DNA from: Mesorhizobium neociceri
GTDB lineage: Bacteria; Pseudomonadota; Alphaproteobacteria; Rhizobiales; Rhizobiaceae
Assembly: GCF_013520985.1 (NCBI RefSeq)
Contig: NZ_JACDTY010000023.1
Coordinates: forward strand, 26,256-90,255
DNA length: 64,000 nt
Direction of reading: 5' to 3'
The position numbers and the translations under genes were made by a program. The first letter of the stretch is position 1. The number at the start of each line of letters is the position of its first letter. Below are positions 43,380 through 52,377 of the stretch, piece by piece. The notes below the pieces were generated by a model. The model saw nothing but the letters and a program-made list of their open reading frames with translations. It did not search any database and was not told the origin of the DNA.

Positions 43380-44204
43380 ATGATTGTCGATGCACATATT
43401 CATACATCGGGCCGCGAGACGACGGGGGATGTGCTGCAGTCGCTCGATGAGGCGGGCGTGGACATCGCCTTCCTGCTGGCGCCGTTCCTGACGCCGCCTT
43501 ATTCGCTTTACGACCGGGAGTCGTTGCGCGCTGGCAACCGCTACCTTTCCGACCTGATAAAAGATCACTCGGAACGGCTCGTCGGGTTCGCGGTTGTCAA
43601 TCCGCTCCATCCGCAATCAGCCGGCGATCTTGAGGAGGCAGCCGCGCTTCCCGGTATTCGCGCCCTGAAGATGGTTCCGACCGGATGGTATCCATATGAT
43701 GAGTGCGCCCATCGCGTGTACGCCGTCGCTGCAAGGCTCAATCTCCCCATCTTGTTCCACAGCGGGATTTTCATTGACGGTCGATCAGGGCGGTTCTGCC
43801 GGCCATCGTTCTATGAGGGGGTTCGCGATCATCCCGGCCTTCGCGTCACCTTGGCTCACCTTGGCTGGCCATGGTGCGACGAAGCCAACGCGGTTGGCGT
43901 TATCGATCGGATCAATGGCATCGACCCGGCCGAGAGCCAGTTTCGCTTCGACCTGTCGTTCGGACCACCTCCCATCTACCGCGACGAGGTCTTTCGAAAG
44001 GCAATCGACGTGATCGGCCCACGCTCGCTGCAATTCGGGAGCGACCGCTTCTTGCCTTGCAGCGGTGCTCATATTCGCGCGGCAATTGAGGAGGTCTGGG
44101 CAATTCTCGATCAGCTCGATGTCGCAGCAGATGACCGAGATGCAATCATGTCGGGGACCGCAATGGATTGGCTCAGGCTGCGTCCGTGGCAAGGAGGTAA
44201 CTGA
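43380..44204 (+). CDS. Amidohydrolase-family (ACMSD-like) protein
   Basis: The 274-residue protein starts MIVDAHIHTSG, which gives the metal-binding HxH. Further landmarks are VGFAVVNPLHPQSAGDLEEA, LPILFHSGIF (metal His), VTLAHLGWPWCDEA and LQFGSDRFLP (metal Asp). The family performs hydrolysis or decarboxylation on small carbonyl compounds. GGGAGG is just ahead of the ATG. It is coupled to the next glycosyltransferase (ATGA), which suggests work on a glycan precursor, an unusual pairing. Confidence 0.82.
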   Translation: MIVDAHIHTSGRETTGDVLQSLDEAGVDIAFLLAPFLTPPYSLYDRESLRAGNRYLSDLIKDHSERLVGFAVVNPLHPQSAGDLEEAAALPGIRALKMVPTGWYPYDECAHRVYAVAARLNLPILFHSGIFIDGRSGRFCRPSFYEGVRDHPGLRVTLAHLGWPWCDEANAVGVIDRINGIDPAESQFRFDLSFGPPPIYRDEVFRKAIDVIGPRSLQFGSDRFLPCSGAHIRAAIEEVWAILDQLDVAADDRDAIMSGTAMDWLRLRPWQGGN

Positions 44205-45400
44205 TGGCCCGGACACCGCGCGTGCTGCCAGGCGGCCAAACTGATGAGCGCACGCATGTCCTTGAAGTTTTGGGTAACGCCATTGTCGGCGGCATGGAAA
44301 ACTATGTCCGCAACCTGGCTGCAAACCTGCCATCGAACGAGTTTAAAGTCTCGCTCCTTTGCCCTTTTGAGAGCCCTTATACCGCGTTGCTGCGGTCCGA
44401 AGGCAGAGACGTCTATATAGCGCCGCTGCGTGACGATCCGCCTTGGAAGACAATTGAACTGATCTGCACACTCGTCCGCGAAACCGGTGTCGATCTGCTC
44501 CACGCGCACCTGATGAACGCGCATACCGTGGCGGCAATAGCCGGCCGGCTGAGCGGGACGCCGACCGTAGCCACGTTGCATGGCATGAGCTTGCATGCGC
44601 AGGAAATCAGCGTCGCGCGCACAACCGGGAGCCATACCATTGTGGTGTGCCGCGAAGCCTGGTCACAGGCACTTGCGGTGGGATTGGCGCCAGAGCTTGT
44701 AAGCCTCGTTCCCAACGGAGTCGACCTCGCAAAGTTTCATCCGATGTCCGCCGAACCCGCAGAATTCCGCCAAACGATCAACGTCGCGCCTACCGACATA
44801 TTGGTTGGGTTCGTCGGCAGGCTGGCTTGGGAAAAAGGCCCCGACAAGTTCATCAAGGCCGCCGAATTCATATTGCAAAGGCGACCCGACGTGCATTTCG
44901 CAATGGTTGGGACCGGGTTAATGGAAAAGGACCTGGCAGCCACAGTGCGACGCGCCGGGCTGGAGTCTCGCATTCATATGGTCGGGCTTGCGCGCGAACC
45001 ACATCGGATTTATCCGGCACTTGACTTGCTGTTGCATACGTCCCGCGCAGACGCGATGCCGCTCACCATCTTGGAGGCCATGGCATCGGGCGTGCCAGTC
45101 GTGGCGATCGGCATCGGCGGAGTACCGGAAATCGTCGCAACAGGCGAAACCGGTGTTCTCGTGGGCACCACCGAGTGGCCCGGTATCGTGTCGGAATATC
45201 CCGGAGACTGGGAGGGCGTCGCCTTGGCGGCAATCTCACTGTTATCCAACCCAGCAAGGCTGAAGTCGATGTCCGGGGCGAGCGTGAGGCGGGCGCAAGC
45301 CAGCTTCGATATCCAACAGTCGGCGACCATGACGAGTCATATCTTCCGGCAGTTGCTCGGAGCTCGTGCGGATAAGGCTCGCCTCCACTCAGTTCCCTGA
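44204..45400 (+). CDS. Glycosyltransferase family 4-like protein
   Basis: The product is 398 residues. The N-terminal acceptor half contains VLGNAIVGGMENYVRNLAAN. The C-terminal GT1/GT4 domain contains VGFVGRLAWEKGPDKFIKAA, VHFAMVGTGLMEKDLAATV and the EX7E-like DAMPLTILEAMASGVPVVAI. It would transfer a sugar from a nucleotide donor to a lipid or glycan at the inner membrane. AAGGAGG is upstream; the ATG overlaps the amidohydrolase stop. Confidence 0.88.
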   Translation: MARTPRVLPGGQTDERTHVLEVLGNAIVGGMENYVRNLAANLPSNEFKVSLLCPFESPYTALLRSEGRDVYIAPLRDDPPWKTIELICTLVRETGVDLLHAHLMNAHTVAAIAGRLSGTPTVATLHGMSLHAQEISVARTTGSHTIVVCREAWSQALAVGLAPELVSLVPNGVDLAKFHPMSAEPAEFRQTINVAPTDILVGFVGRLAWEKGPDKFIKAAEFILQRRPDVHFAMVGTGLMEKDLAATVRRAGLESRIHMVGLAREPHRIYPALDLLLHTSRADAMPLTILEAMASGVPVVAIGIGGVPEIVATGETGVLVGTTEWPGIVSEYPGDWEGVALAAISLLSNPARLKSMSGASVRRAQASFDIQQSATMTSHIFRQLLGARADKARLHSVP

Positions 45401-45425
45401 GTTGGAGAGCGGGACGTGCAGAACA

Positions 45426-46103
45426 TCAGGATTTGGTGGCCCTGATTCCGGTTATGACAGGGTACAGGGGATCAACGACGTCTAGGCTTGCCCGATCGAT
45501 CTCTTCGAAAGCGAGACCCTGAAGGAAGGCTGTGGCGGCGAGCACGTTGCCGAATTGATGTACCTCTACTGCGGAGGAGCCAAACCGTTCTTCGAACAGG
45601 CGTTGTGCCGCAGTCTGGGTCATCGCCCAGAACCATTTTTCTGGTCCGTCATGGGCGTCGATTGACGTAATACCTGGTACCGTCGCCAGCACGACGCCAC
45701 CTGGCGCCAAGGCGCGATGGATCGTGGCAAGGGCACCCCGCACCTCGTAGATCATATGCAGCGTCTGAGTTACGATGATGCAGTCAAAGCAACCGCCCTC
45801 CACGGCATCTTCGTTCTGCAGATCGATGCGCATTGTGGCGTGTGGATTGGGGCTCTCCGGCGAGTCGATGATGTCGGAACGCACGACACGGTCGAGGCCA
45901 AAGCGGAGCGTGTAGACATTGTCGCCTATTTCCGCGACACGCCCCTGAATGTCGTTTGCATGACGCTCCAGGAAACTCTCGATATAGTAACGGTCGAGCG
46001 GCATGCCGCGATCGCCGCCAAATCTCCGGCTCAGGGGCTCGACCTCCCCAAGGTCCCCAAAGACGACCGTACCTGGCATTGGGACTGATCGCATGTGATT
46101 CAA
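45426..46103 (-). CDS. SAM-dependent methyltransferase (class I)
   Basis: A 225-residue protein. RYYIESFLERHANDIQGRVA, then EIGDNVYTLRFG as a loose motif I, DCIIVTQTLHMIYEVRGALA as motif II/post II, and ALAPGGVVLATVPGITSID as motif III place it with the Methyltransf_11-type enzymes. It converges on the glycosyltransferase at 44204-45400 and probably modifies the same glycan, though its substrate cannot be read from sequence. Start at 46103 or the following Met residues. Confidence 0.82.
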   Translation of the reverse strand: MNHMRSVPMPGTVVFGDLGEVEPLSRRFGGDRGMPLDRYYIESFLERHANDIQGRVAEIGDNVYTLRFGLDRVVRSDIIDSPESPNPHATMRIDLQNEDAVEGGCFDCIIVTQTLHMIYEVRGALATIHRALAPGGVVLATVPGITSIDAHDGPEKWFWAMTQTAAQRLFEERFGSSAVEVHQFGNVLAATAFLQGLAFEEIDRASLDVVDPLYPVITGIRATKS

Positions 46104-46715
46104 ACCTTGGGACCGCAGCGCGGTGAGGGTCTCAGTGAAGTGTCATCGGGCCGCTGGCGGGTGCATCTATCGTTGCCATGTCTTGTCTTGAAACGGGGCG
46201 CCGCCTTAGCAGATTTCTGCACACCATGAGAGCAAAATGATCCGCATCGGTTAGCCGTCGGCTTTCTTCCTCGCTGCCGTCGCATTTTGGCCGGTGGGGG
46301 CTGCATTCTTTGCGTCCTTCGAATGAGTTGCCAGAGCGGGACCTGCGCCGGTCGACTTACGCATGTCCCCGCTGCGCTTTTCCGGCTGTCCTTTTTTCCC
46401 CAAGAGGCTCGAAAATACCTTCCGAAAAACCCCATCATTTTCTTCTCGCTTAGAAATTCAGCCACGTCTAATACGAATTTGCAGGACGATGATTTGTTCC
46501 CTCCCTCGGTACGATTTCAATCCGCTGCCCCGATCGTTGTGACAAGCGGATCCATGGCCCAGGCCAGTCGACTTGGCCCTACTTGGCAGCCCCCGCATCG
46601 GAACCTTTCGGGGCGCTCGGTGTGTCACCGCTTTTGCGCACATCGATTTTCGACCGCGACTGGAACGTCCTGACGAGATCGACGCTTACGCTGATCTTTA
46701 GTCGAGGACGTCGGC
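46104..46715. other. Intergenic stretch with one possible tiny gene
   Basis: About 610 bp. Only the 37-residue frame at 46251-46364 (minus) looks possible; the rest shows no recognised gene, RNA or terminator. Confidence 0.45.
46251..46364 (-). CDS. Possible 37-residue basic, Ala-rich protein
   Basis: The frame MRKSTGAGPALATHSKDAKN continues as AAPTGQNATAARKKADG. It is rich in Ala, Lys and Thr, like small histone-like or disordered tails. A GGGG stretch precedes the ATG. It could be a C-terminal remnant of a larger gene. Support is weak. Confidence 0.3.
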   Translation of the reverse strand: MRKSTGAGPALATHSKDAKNAAPTGQNATAARKKADG

Positions 46716-47000
46716 ATGGTGATGTTCACCGAAACGAAGGTTCAACAGATAGTCGAAAGCAGACTGCTCTCGACTGACGAAAAGATCGCGCAGTTGCTCA
46801 GAAGGTCACAGGAGCGGACGGGGCAATATCCTGTAGGTGAATTCGCATCGAAGCATGGTTTGTCCGAGAAGTCGGCGACGATCATTCTCAATCTTCACGG
46901 ACCATCCATGCCGGCGTGCGATGCTGCCACACAGGCTTTCAAACAAGCGCTCACACAGCGGGAAGCTGGCGGGTTGGTGAACCTGCTCACCATCGACTAG
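46716..47000 (+). CDS. Small helical protein, DUF3606-like
   Basis: A 94-residue helical protein. The middle part, GEFASKHGLSEKSATIILNL, resembles the DUF3606 pattern of the protein at 50403-50594 (FASKTGITPQQVRELIAKHG). The first half (IVESRLLSTDEKIAQLLRRS) is an added helix. Function unknown; likely one of several small stress proteins in this region. Confidence 0.6.
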   Translation: MVMFTETKVQQIVESRLLSTDEKIAQLLRRSQERTGQYPVGEFASKHGLSEKSATIILNLHGPSMPACDAATQAFKQALTQREAGGLVNLLTID

Positions 47001-47388
47001 GACAGCGCATGAAATTCTCCCTGAAGTTACAACAAGCAGTGCGGCCAGGCCAGCAGCCGGGGGAGGTTGCACTTCCGCGGTTTGAACTGCTCCGTCGCGG
47101 AATCACAATTCGGCGGACCTGAATTTATCTGCTGCCATTTTGCGGCCAGGCGTGAGGGTTGCATCCCTTGCTGGTCACCGCCTGTGCTAGACGAAGGCGT
47201 CGTCATAAGGCACCGTAAAAAAGAGGGAGAGCCCGCGCCTGCGGTCAAGGCTGCGCGGGCCGACGGAGACGGGAAATTCTCGGCAACGGCACGGACCGAT
47301 GAGAACGCCCCGCCCGGCTCAACCTTGGACGATCCCAAAGGTTCCCACTGTCAAGAATGCACAGCCTCATAAATGAGCAAGTTCAGCG
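47001..47388. other. Intergenic stretch with an isolated EcfG-like element
   Basis: About 390 bp without a supported gene. On the minus strand GGAAC (47345-47341), 16 bp and GGTT (47324-47321) match the stress-promoter pattern. No convincing gene follows it, so this may be a chance match or serve a small RNA. Confidence 0.4.
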
Positions 47389-47547
47389 TTACGCTTTGAC
47401 AAGCGCCAACCCTTGGCCTGCGCTGAGCCTCAACTCTCTTAGCCGGACCGTCTTGGCGTCTCTAGCCTGGCGTTCCGCGTCGATCATCTTGCGCGCTTCG
47501 CGGTCCGCTCTTTCAAATCTTTCCTTGTCGATGCGCCGTTTTTTCAA
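47389..47547 (-). CDS. 52-residue highly charged protein with TTG start
   Basis: An excellent ribosome site, AGGAGG, stands 5 nt ahead of a TTG. The product begins MKKRRIDKERFERADREARK and continues MIDAERQARDAKTVRLRELR, a single charged helix. It is too short for most gene callers. The start codon and Shine-Dalgarno make it credible; function unknown. Confidence 0.6.
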   Translation of the reverse strand: MKKRRIDKERFERADREARKMIDAERQARDAKTVRLRELRLSAGQGLALVKA

Positions 47548-47633
47548 GGCAGCCTCCTGTTTTGCAGCTTGCTGGCAACTTCATTACCTAGACCGGGCGC
47601 CCGATCAGCATTTTCTTCACCAGCTCCTCAAGC

Positions 47634-47816
47634 CTAGATCCGTGTGAAATCAGCGAGCGCCAGGCGTCGCCGTTGACCTTCCGCGTAGGCCAGAGCGAAG
47701 GATTCGATCTCGAATGACCGCGTGTGCTCCTGGTCTTCCCCAACCACGCGGACATGCCATCCACCGTACCCTTCGACCAGTTCGACACACGGAACGTTCA
47801 ATACGGTTTTTTCCAC
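47634..47816 (-). CDS. Small hypothetical protein (60 aa)
   Basis: The frame encodes VPCVELVEGYGGWHVRVVGE, then HTRSFEIESFALAYAEGQRR and RLALADFTRI. The alternating pattern suggests a small beta-rich fold. It overlaps the end of the longer frame 47798-48514. No known domain. Confidence 0.5.
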   Translation of the reverse strand: MEKTVLNVPCVELVEGYGGWHVRVVGEDQEHTRSFEIESFALAYAEGQRRRLALADFTRI

Positions 47817-48514
47817 GGCAATCGGCCTCGTTCGCAGATGACGATAGGAATTCTAACTTCGCGAGACTCGGCCGCCATTAAGAAATGTTGGTACGGACTC
47901 GTACGCAAGCCGCTTCTGGCCTCGAAAAAAATGCTCTTAGCCATTGCGGCCGTGGCCCGAACAGGATGCGGTCGACGGCATCGTGACGCCGAGCGGTCGC
48001 ATCCTGCCCGCCTTCTTGCGTGTACCGCCCCCGACACCACTCTTTTACCCGCGACCTCTCGTTTCAGGCGCCCGCGGGTTTCCAGGCCAGCAAATGGTCC
48101 GGCTCCGCCAGATGCGCGAGGACGGGGCACGAGTGTGACCGGGGATGGCGGGGGATCATCGTCATCTTTGGGGCCAGGTAATCGACTACCCCACCGCCGG
48201 TTGAGGGCGTGACGGCGTGAAGACCCCACCCGAAGAGCCCGGGCGCGCATCGGCTCTTCATCCAGAGCCTTCAGAGCACTCACTATCTGATCGAGTGCTA
48301 CCACAGCGCCGTTGTCCAACCGGCGCAAAGCCGGCTGGCCTTCGACTGCGCAGGCATCAGACGCCCACGAGGCGAGAAGCGCCCGCTTCTCAGCACAGGT
48401 CATACCCCGCTGATGCACGACCTGCCAAGGACTGTCGAACAAGCATGAAAGTGCTTCCAGCTTGCTACGATTAGCGGGGCTATAGGTCATCAGTACGTTG
48501 CTGTAAGTGATCAT
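47798..48514 (-). CDS. Hypothetical protein, C-terminal half doubtful
   Basis: From ATG 48514 (GGAG upstream) the first ~100 residues look genuine: TYSPANRSKLEALSCLFDSP, MTCAEKRALLASWASDACAV, RRLDNGAVVALDQIVSALKA. I recall similar proteins in rhizobia ending in a short DDDDPPPSP segment, which is also present here. The following ~100 Arg-rich residues look non-coding and overlap another gene, so a frameshift near 48200 or a lost stop is possible. Function unknown. Confidence 0.5.
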   Translation of the reverse strand: MITYSNVLMTYSPANRSKLEALSCLFDSPWQVVHQRGMTCAEKRALLASWASDACAVEGQPALRRLDNGAVVALDQIVSALKALDEEPMRARALRVGSSRRHALNRRWGSRLPGPKDDDDPPPSPVTLVPRPRASGGAGPFAGLETRGRLKREVAGKRVVSGAVHARRRAGCDRSASRCRRPHPVRATAAMAKSIFFEARSGLRTSPYQHFLMAAESREVRIPIVICERGRLPWKKPY

Positions 48515-48535
48515 CTCCGTTCTCCGCAATCTGAA

Positions 48536-48557
48536 CCTCCCGGCCGAGGCCGGGAGG
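48536..48557. terminator. Perfect GC-rich hairpin
   Basis: CCTCCCGGCC and GGCCGGGAGG are exact 10-bp arms around GA. There is no U-tract. It sits between the gene starting at 48514 and the frame ending at 48665, both on the minus strand, so it may end the upstream transcript or guard a 5' end. Confidence 0.4.
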
Positions 48558-48664
48558 TGGACCGCAGTTCAAAAGTGGCCCAGGATTTGGCCTTGGCGGA
48601 AATCGAATTAGGAGGCGTCCCAAATGAGTTCAAGAGCATCTCGAAATTTTTTTGCGGCCACCCT

Positions 48665-48940
48665 TTAGCGTCGCATCGGCTTGGCTTCCGCGTGTTGTTT
48701 TACCAAGCGAGCTGCCGGGTCGCCGATGACGCTGGCGCCTGGCCCCGGCGTAGCCGAGTGAGCGGCATCCAATACTTTTGCCCTCGTTCTTGAGGGAAGA
48801 GCGGCGGTCGTGCGGAGCCTCTCGAAACCGCTGACATTGGGGTGGCACCTCACCCAAACTCCTCTCGCTTCTCGTTCTAGGATCGCTACCACCTCTTCAC
48901 GATCGAGATGTGTAAGCATTACCGCGATGCAAGATTCCAA
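48665..48940 (-). CDS. Possible small hypothetical protein
   Basis: The frame contains MLTHLDREEVVAILEREARG and NVSGFERLRTTAALPSRTRA, then GDPAARLVKQHAEAKPMRR. The first part looks like a real helical protein; ATG 48919 is a more likely start than the one at 48940. No ribosome site is clear and no family is recognised. Confidence 0.4.
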   Translation of the reverse strand: MESCIAVMLTHLDREEVVAILEREARGVWVRCHPNVSGFERLRTTAALPSRTRAKVLDAAHSATPGPGASVIGDPAARLVKQHAEAKPMRR

Positions 48941-49259
48941 ATATGTTAGCGAAGAGCGGCGCAGAAAGTCGCGGTTGCGCTTTGTGCCGACCGTTCAATC
49001 CGCTCGACTTCGCTCCGACGAACCTCCTTCATTCGCCTTACCTCTCAGCATTTTTTGATCCGGCCGATAGCAGGAACAGCACGACAACTTCCGACCTGCC
49101 AAGAAGTGGCATTGCCATTACGATAATTTTCTCCGTAGCGATGCCCGGCGGATCGCGGTGGCGGGTTGCGGTTGGTAAAAGTCGTACATTGAACTTTTTC
49201 CAAGCCTGCAAATTAGACGTCAATGGCGAGATATTTTTTCGACCGTTGCAGTATGCGTA
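48941..49259. other. Intergenic stretch, nothing recognised
   Basis: About 320 bp at the 3' side of the exonuclease gene. No gene, repeat or intrinsic terminator was recognised. Confidence 0.45.
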
Positions 49260-50045
49260 TCATGGACGCTCATTGATTTCGATCCACGCCGGTGCGTGAT
49301 CGCTTGGCTTCTCCCATCCGCGGGTTTCCACATCGACGCCGGCACTGCGCACATGAAGCGAGAGGGATGGGCTCACGAGAAGGTGGTCCATTCGAAGACC
49401 TGAGCTTGGGTCGTATCCGCCGCGATAGGAGAAGTTCCAATAGGTATAGATGGCTTTCTCTGGATGAATGTGACGAATGGCATCGACCCAACCCTGAGCA
49501 AGCATCCGGCCATAAGCGTTCCTGCTTTCAGGGAAGTACACAGCATCGCCGATCCACCGCCTTGGCACGACCGCATCGAGCGGGGTCGGAACCACATTGT
49601 AATCACCGCAAAGGACGGTTGGCCTACCGCCTTTAAGTAACGACCGGCCGTAGCTAATCAGCCTTTCAAACCAGCCGAGCTTATAGCCGAATTTGGGGCC
49701 CGGCGCTGGATTGCCATTGGGCAGATAAAGACAGCCAATCACAAGCCCGTTTACACCGGCCTCGATGTAGCGGCTGTGCGTGTCGTCGGGATCGCCAGGC
49801 AAACCGCGCCGTCGTTCTACGGGTTCTGTCCCACGGGCGAGGATTGCAACGCCGTTGTAGGACCTCTGGCCGTGCCAGATGGCGCCGTAGCCGGCGTTGC
49901 TGATCGCATCAAACGGAAACTTTTCGTCAGATGTTTTGAGTTCTTGAAGGCAAACGATGTCGTATTTCGTTTCATCCAGCCACCTGAGAAGCACTGGCAG
50001 CCGACCGTTGACGCCGTTTACATTGAAAGTTGCGATGCGGGTCAT
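49260..50045 (-). CDS. xth: Exonuclease III
   Basis: A 261-residue exonuclease III of normal length. The metal-binding and catalytic landmarks are IATFNVNGVNGRLP, CLQELKTSDEKFP, CGDYNVVPTPLD (catalytic Asp), GLRMDHLLVSPSL and a final EKPSDHAPAW. It repairs abasic sites and removes 3' blocks left by oxidation. A plasmid copy in a stress island would supplement the chromosomal enzyme. All catalytic residues are present. Confidence 0.92.
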   Translation of the reverse strand: MTRIATFNVNGVNGRLPVLLRWLDETKYDIVCLQELKTSDEKFPFDAISNAGYGAIWHGQRSYNGVAILARGTEPVERRRGLPGDPDDTHSRYIEAGVNGLVIGCLYLPNGNPAPGPKFGYKLGWFERLISYGRSLLKGGRPTVLCGDYNVVPTPLDAVVPRRWIGDAVYFPESRNAYGRMLAQGWVDAIRHIHPEKAIYTYWNFSYRGGYDPSSGLRMDHLLVSPSLSLHVRSAGVDVETRGWEKPSDHAPAWIEINERP

Positions 50046-50402
50046 GCGGACCTCTTAGTGCGCGGTCGCGTTGCTGCTGGAACGGGCGCGTTAGTTGTCC
50101 GGGTCAATGTCGGCAACTGCATCCTTGTCATCGCGAAGCAGGGCCGTCGGCGTAAAGATGAAGGCTGACAGCAAGAGGCAGACGCCGTATGATTATGGGC
50201 CATTCTTACACTGGTGCGGAGATCCCGTTCATGTTTCGCGTCTGGATGATCTTCCATGCCTGCGGCGTGAAGCTGGTCATGGAGCAGGCAGTTGCGAGGT
50301 AACCTACAAGCGTGACCAGGTCGGGTCTTCAAGGAGGGCGTGCCCCGTAGGCGGCTAGCTTCCAGGCCAGGGGCACTTCGCCAGCCGCATCGGACCCCTT
50401 CC
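50046..50402. other. Intergenic stretch upstream of xth
   Basis: About 355 bp that should hold the xth promoter. No EcfG-type element, known RNA or gene was found. The minus frame 50042-50587 lacks family resemblance. Confidence 0.5.
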
Positions 50403-50594
50403 TCAGGATCGGCCTCGCAGAGCCTGTGCTTCCCTTTCCAGTGTCTCGCGGCTGTTGCCGTGCTTTGCGATGAGTTCCCTAACTTGCTGAGGAGTAATGC
50501 CGGTCTTACTGGCGAAATGTTCGACCTCATATTCATCCGCAGCCGAAACACGGTCGCGATCGCGAAAGTCTCGCTTGCTCTTATCATCAGCCAT
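50403..50594 (-). CDS. DUF3606 protein
   Basis: The 63-residue product reads ADDKSKRDFRDRDRVSAADE then YEVEHFASKTGITPQQVREL and IAKHGNSRETLEREAQAL, the DUF3606 signature. Such proteins are small, abundant and often controlled by the general stress response in rhizobia; their action is unknown. ATG 50594 follows GGAGGAACG. Confidence 0.85.
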   Translation of the reverse strand: MADDKSKRDFRDRDRVSAADEYEVEHFASKTGITPQQVRELIAKHGNSRETLEREAQALRGRS

Positions 50595-50856
50595 TTTCGT
50601 TCCTCCAGAGTGAAGTGCTCGACCGAAACGCCATTCGAGGCGATTTGTTTTAGCCCACTTCATTTCCAGTGTGGAACCAATTTAGAATGCTGATTTCATC
50701 CCGAATTCGTGAGGCACCGTCGACCTAGCTGCCGATATTTAGCGCTCATCGAATTTCCAGTTGTTTGGAGCGCCTGCTTCAAAGCTATCTGGCGGGTGGG
50801 AGCTTACTTCGATTTCGCAACGTCGACTGGCTGCAGCGGCAGCGTTGCGGGGCCGT
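50595..50856. other. Intergenic stretch containing the shifted Rieske tail
   Basis: The right part of this interval (50804 onward) encodes, in another frame, the missing C-terminus of the FAD/Rieske protein. The rest shows nothing recognised. Confidence 0.5.
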
Positions 50857-52356
50857 TCAGAACAATCCCATCGGGGTCGAAATGGGACCCCCATGGCATG
50901 AGCAGTCCCAACACTGCTCGGTGGAATTCCAGGCAATCTCGCATCCGGCATGCGTACAGACCGCCGAGTGGAGATGGAGCCTTCCTGTCATGTCGCGACA
51001 AGCAGCAATTTTGTGCGCTCCTTTGCGCAGTATCCCACCATGACCTGGGGCAAGGTCGTCAACGAATGTGAGATTGCCGGGCAGCACGTATCCGGCAAGA
51101 TTTTTGACTGTCGAGAGATTTTCTCGAACATAATTGACCAATCCCGATAAGGGCATGCGTTCCGGATCATAGACGGCCGCCCATGGGCTAGGCTGCCCAA
51201 GGACAAGGTCTTTAAGCAGCAGTCCGGAAAGGGCGCCATGCGTGATGCCTTGGCCGGAATCGCCAGTGACGACGTAGACCGACTTACTCCCCGGATTGCG
51301 CCCAATGAATGCGCAATAATCGATTTTGTCCAGGACCTGTCCGGACCAGCGGGTGACCTCTTTGCCCAAGGTGGGGACCAAACTTCGTATCCACGCTTCA
51401 ATGGCCTCAAACCGAATGTCGCCATCGTCAGCTTCGCCGGATTTGTGATCGGCGCCGCCTGCGATCAGATAGTCAATCGAGCCAGGGCCGGGATTCATTC
51501 GCACATAGTGATATGGGTCGCCGGTGTCCCAAAAAAGTGCGTCGGGAAGATCGCCACGTGGCAGCGTGAAAGCCATTGCGTAGGTCCTGTATGGCGACAT
51601 TTTGGTGTGCAGCTCAAATCGGTCGTTGATCGGCGAATTGCTGGCAACGACCGCCGTCGATGCCTCAATCACTCCACCGTTCTGCGTGGTCACCCGCACT
51701 CCACCTTTCGACATTTCATCGACCGAGACCACGGCGCTGTCTGCGAAGATGAGGCCGCCATTGTCGCGGATCGCGCGAGCAACGCCTCGCAGATATCTCA
51801 GCGGATGGAACGTGGCTTGGTTCGAATAGCGCAGGGCGGGTGCCTTTTCGAAGCCATTGAGCGGCACGCCAGTCACCATCTCGACTTCAGCGCCCGCTTT
51901 TCGCGCAGCCTCAAACTCCTTCCGGCGTTGGTCGCGTGCGCTTTTGGCAGAGATTCCCATCGCGGGAAACAGGAAGGCGTCAAGCCGGCGGAAATTGCAG
52001 TCGATACCGTTTTGGGCGACAATTTGTTCTATGCGCGCAACAGCCGCCTCCTGGCTCTGCTGAAAAAGGGTGGCGATCTCTTCGCCCCTTAGATTGATCA
52101 ATGTGCTCAGGCCATCGTCGCAAATTGGCGCCAGATGCGCGGTGGTTCGAGACGTCATGCCACCGGCGATTGCGCCGCGATCGAGAACAATGACCTTTTG
52201 TCCACGGGTGGCGAGCTCGTAAGCGACAGAAAGCCCTGCAATCCCAGATCCGATGACGATTGTGTCACAGGTCTGCTTGCCCTCGTAGCGGGGCGCGGTG
52301 GGGTCGACTCTGACGTTCATCCACAAAGAGCGGGTCTTTTCGCGGAGGGCCTTCAT
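50857..52356 (-). CDS. FAD-dependent oxidoreductase with C-terminal Rieske domain (frameshifted tail)
   Basis: A DadA-type FAD domain (~30-385: TIVIGSGIAGLSVAYELATR, GDSGQGITHGALSGLLLKD) is fused to a Rieske 2Fe-2S domain. The cluster ligands are CTHAGC and WDCSCHGG. As read, the frame ends soon after (PISTPMGLF). The expected tail, SHFDPDGIVLNGPATLPLQP followed by VDVAKSK, is encoded in another frame ending at 50804. The shift lies at a five-G run (about 50890-50894), consistent with two extra bases or one missing. All four cluster ligands precede it. Substrate unknown; it follows the DUF892 gene by 21 bp. Confidence 0.82.
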   Translation of the reverse strand: MKALREKTRSLWMNVRVDPTAPRYEGKQTCDTIVIGSGIAGLSVAYELATRGQKVIVLDRGAIAGGMTSRTTAHLAPICDDGLSTLINLRGEEIATLFQQSQEAAVARIEQIVAQNGIDCNFRRLDAFLFPAMGISAKSARDQRRKEFEAARKAGAEVEMVTGVPLNGFEKAPALRYSNQATFHPLRYLRGVARAIRDNGGLIFADSAVVSVDEMSKGGVRVTTQNGGVIEASTAVVASNSPINDRFELHTKMSPYRTYAMAFTLPRGDLPDALFWDTGDPYHYVRMNPGPGSIDYLIAGGADHKSGEADDGDIRFEAIEAWIRSLVPTLGKEVTRWSGQVLDKIDYCAFIGRNPGSKSVYVVTGDSGQGITHGALSGLLLKDLVLGQPSPWAAVYDPERMPLSGLVNYVRENLSTVKNLAGYVLPGNLTFVDDLAPGHGGILRKGAHKIAACRDMTGRLHLHSAVCTHAGCEIAWNSTEQCWDCSCHGGPISTPMGLF

Positions 52357-52377
52357 GGTGCGTCCTCGAAAATGCCG

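Noticed and set aside
43569..43593. GGAAC-N16-GGTT inside the amidohydrolase gene
   Set aside because: Inside a coding region with no start codon after it; counted as a chance match and a reminder of the background rate.
51238..52092. 284-codon plus-strand open frame
   Set aside because: Shadow of the FAD/Rieske gene on the other strand.
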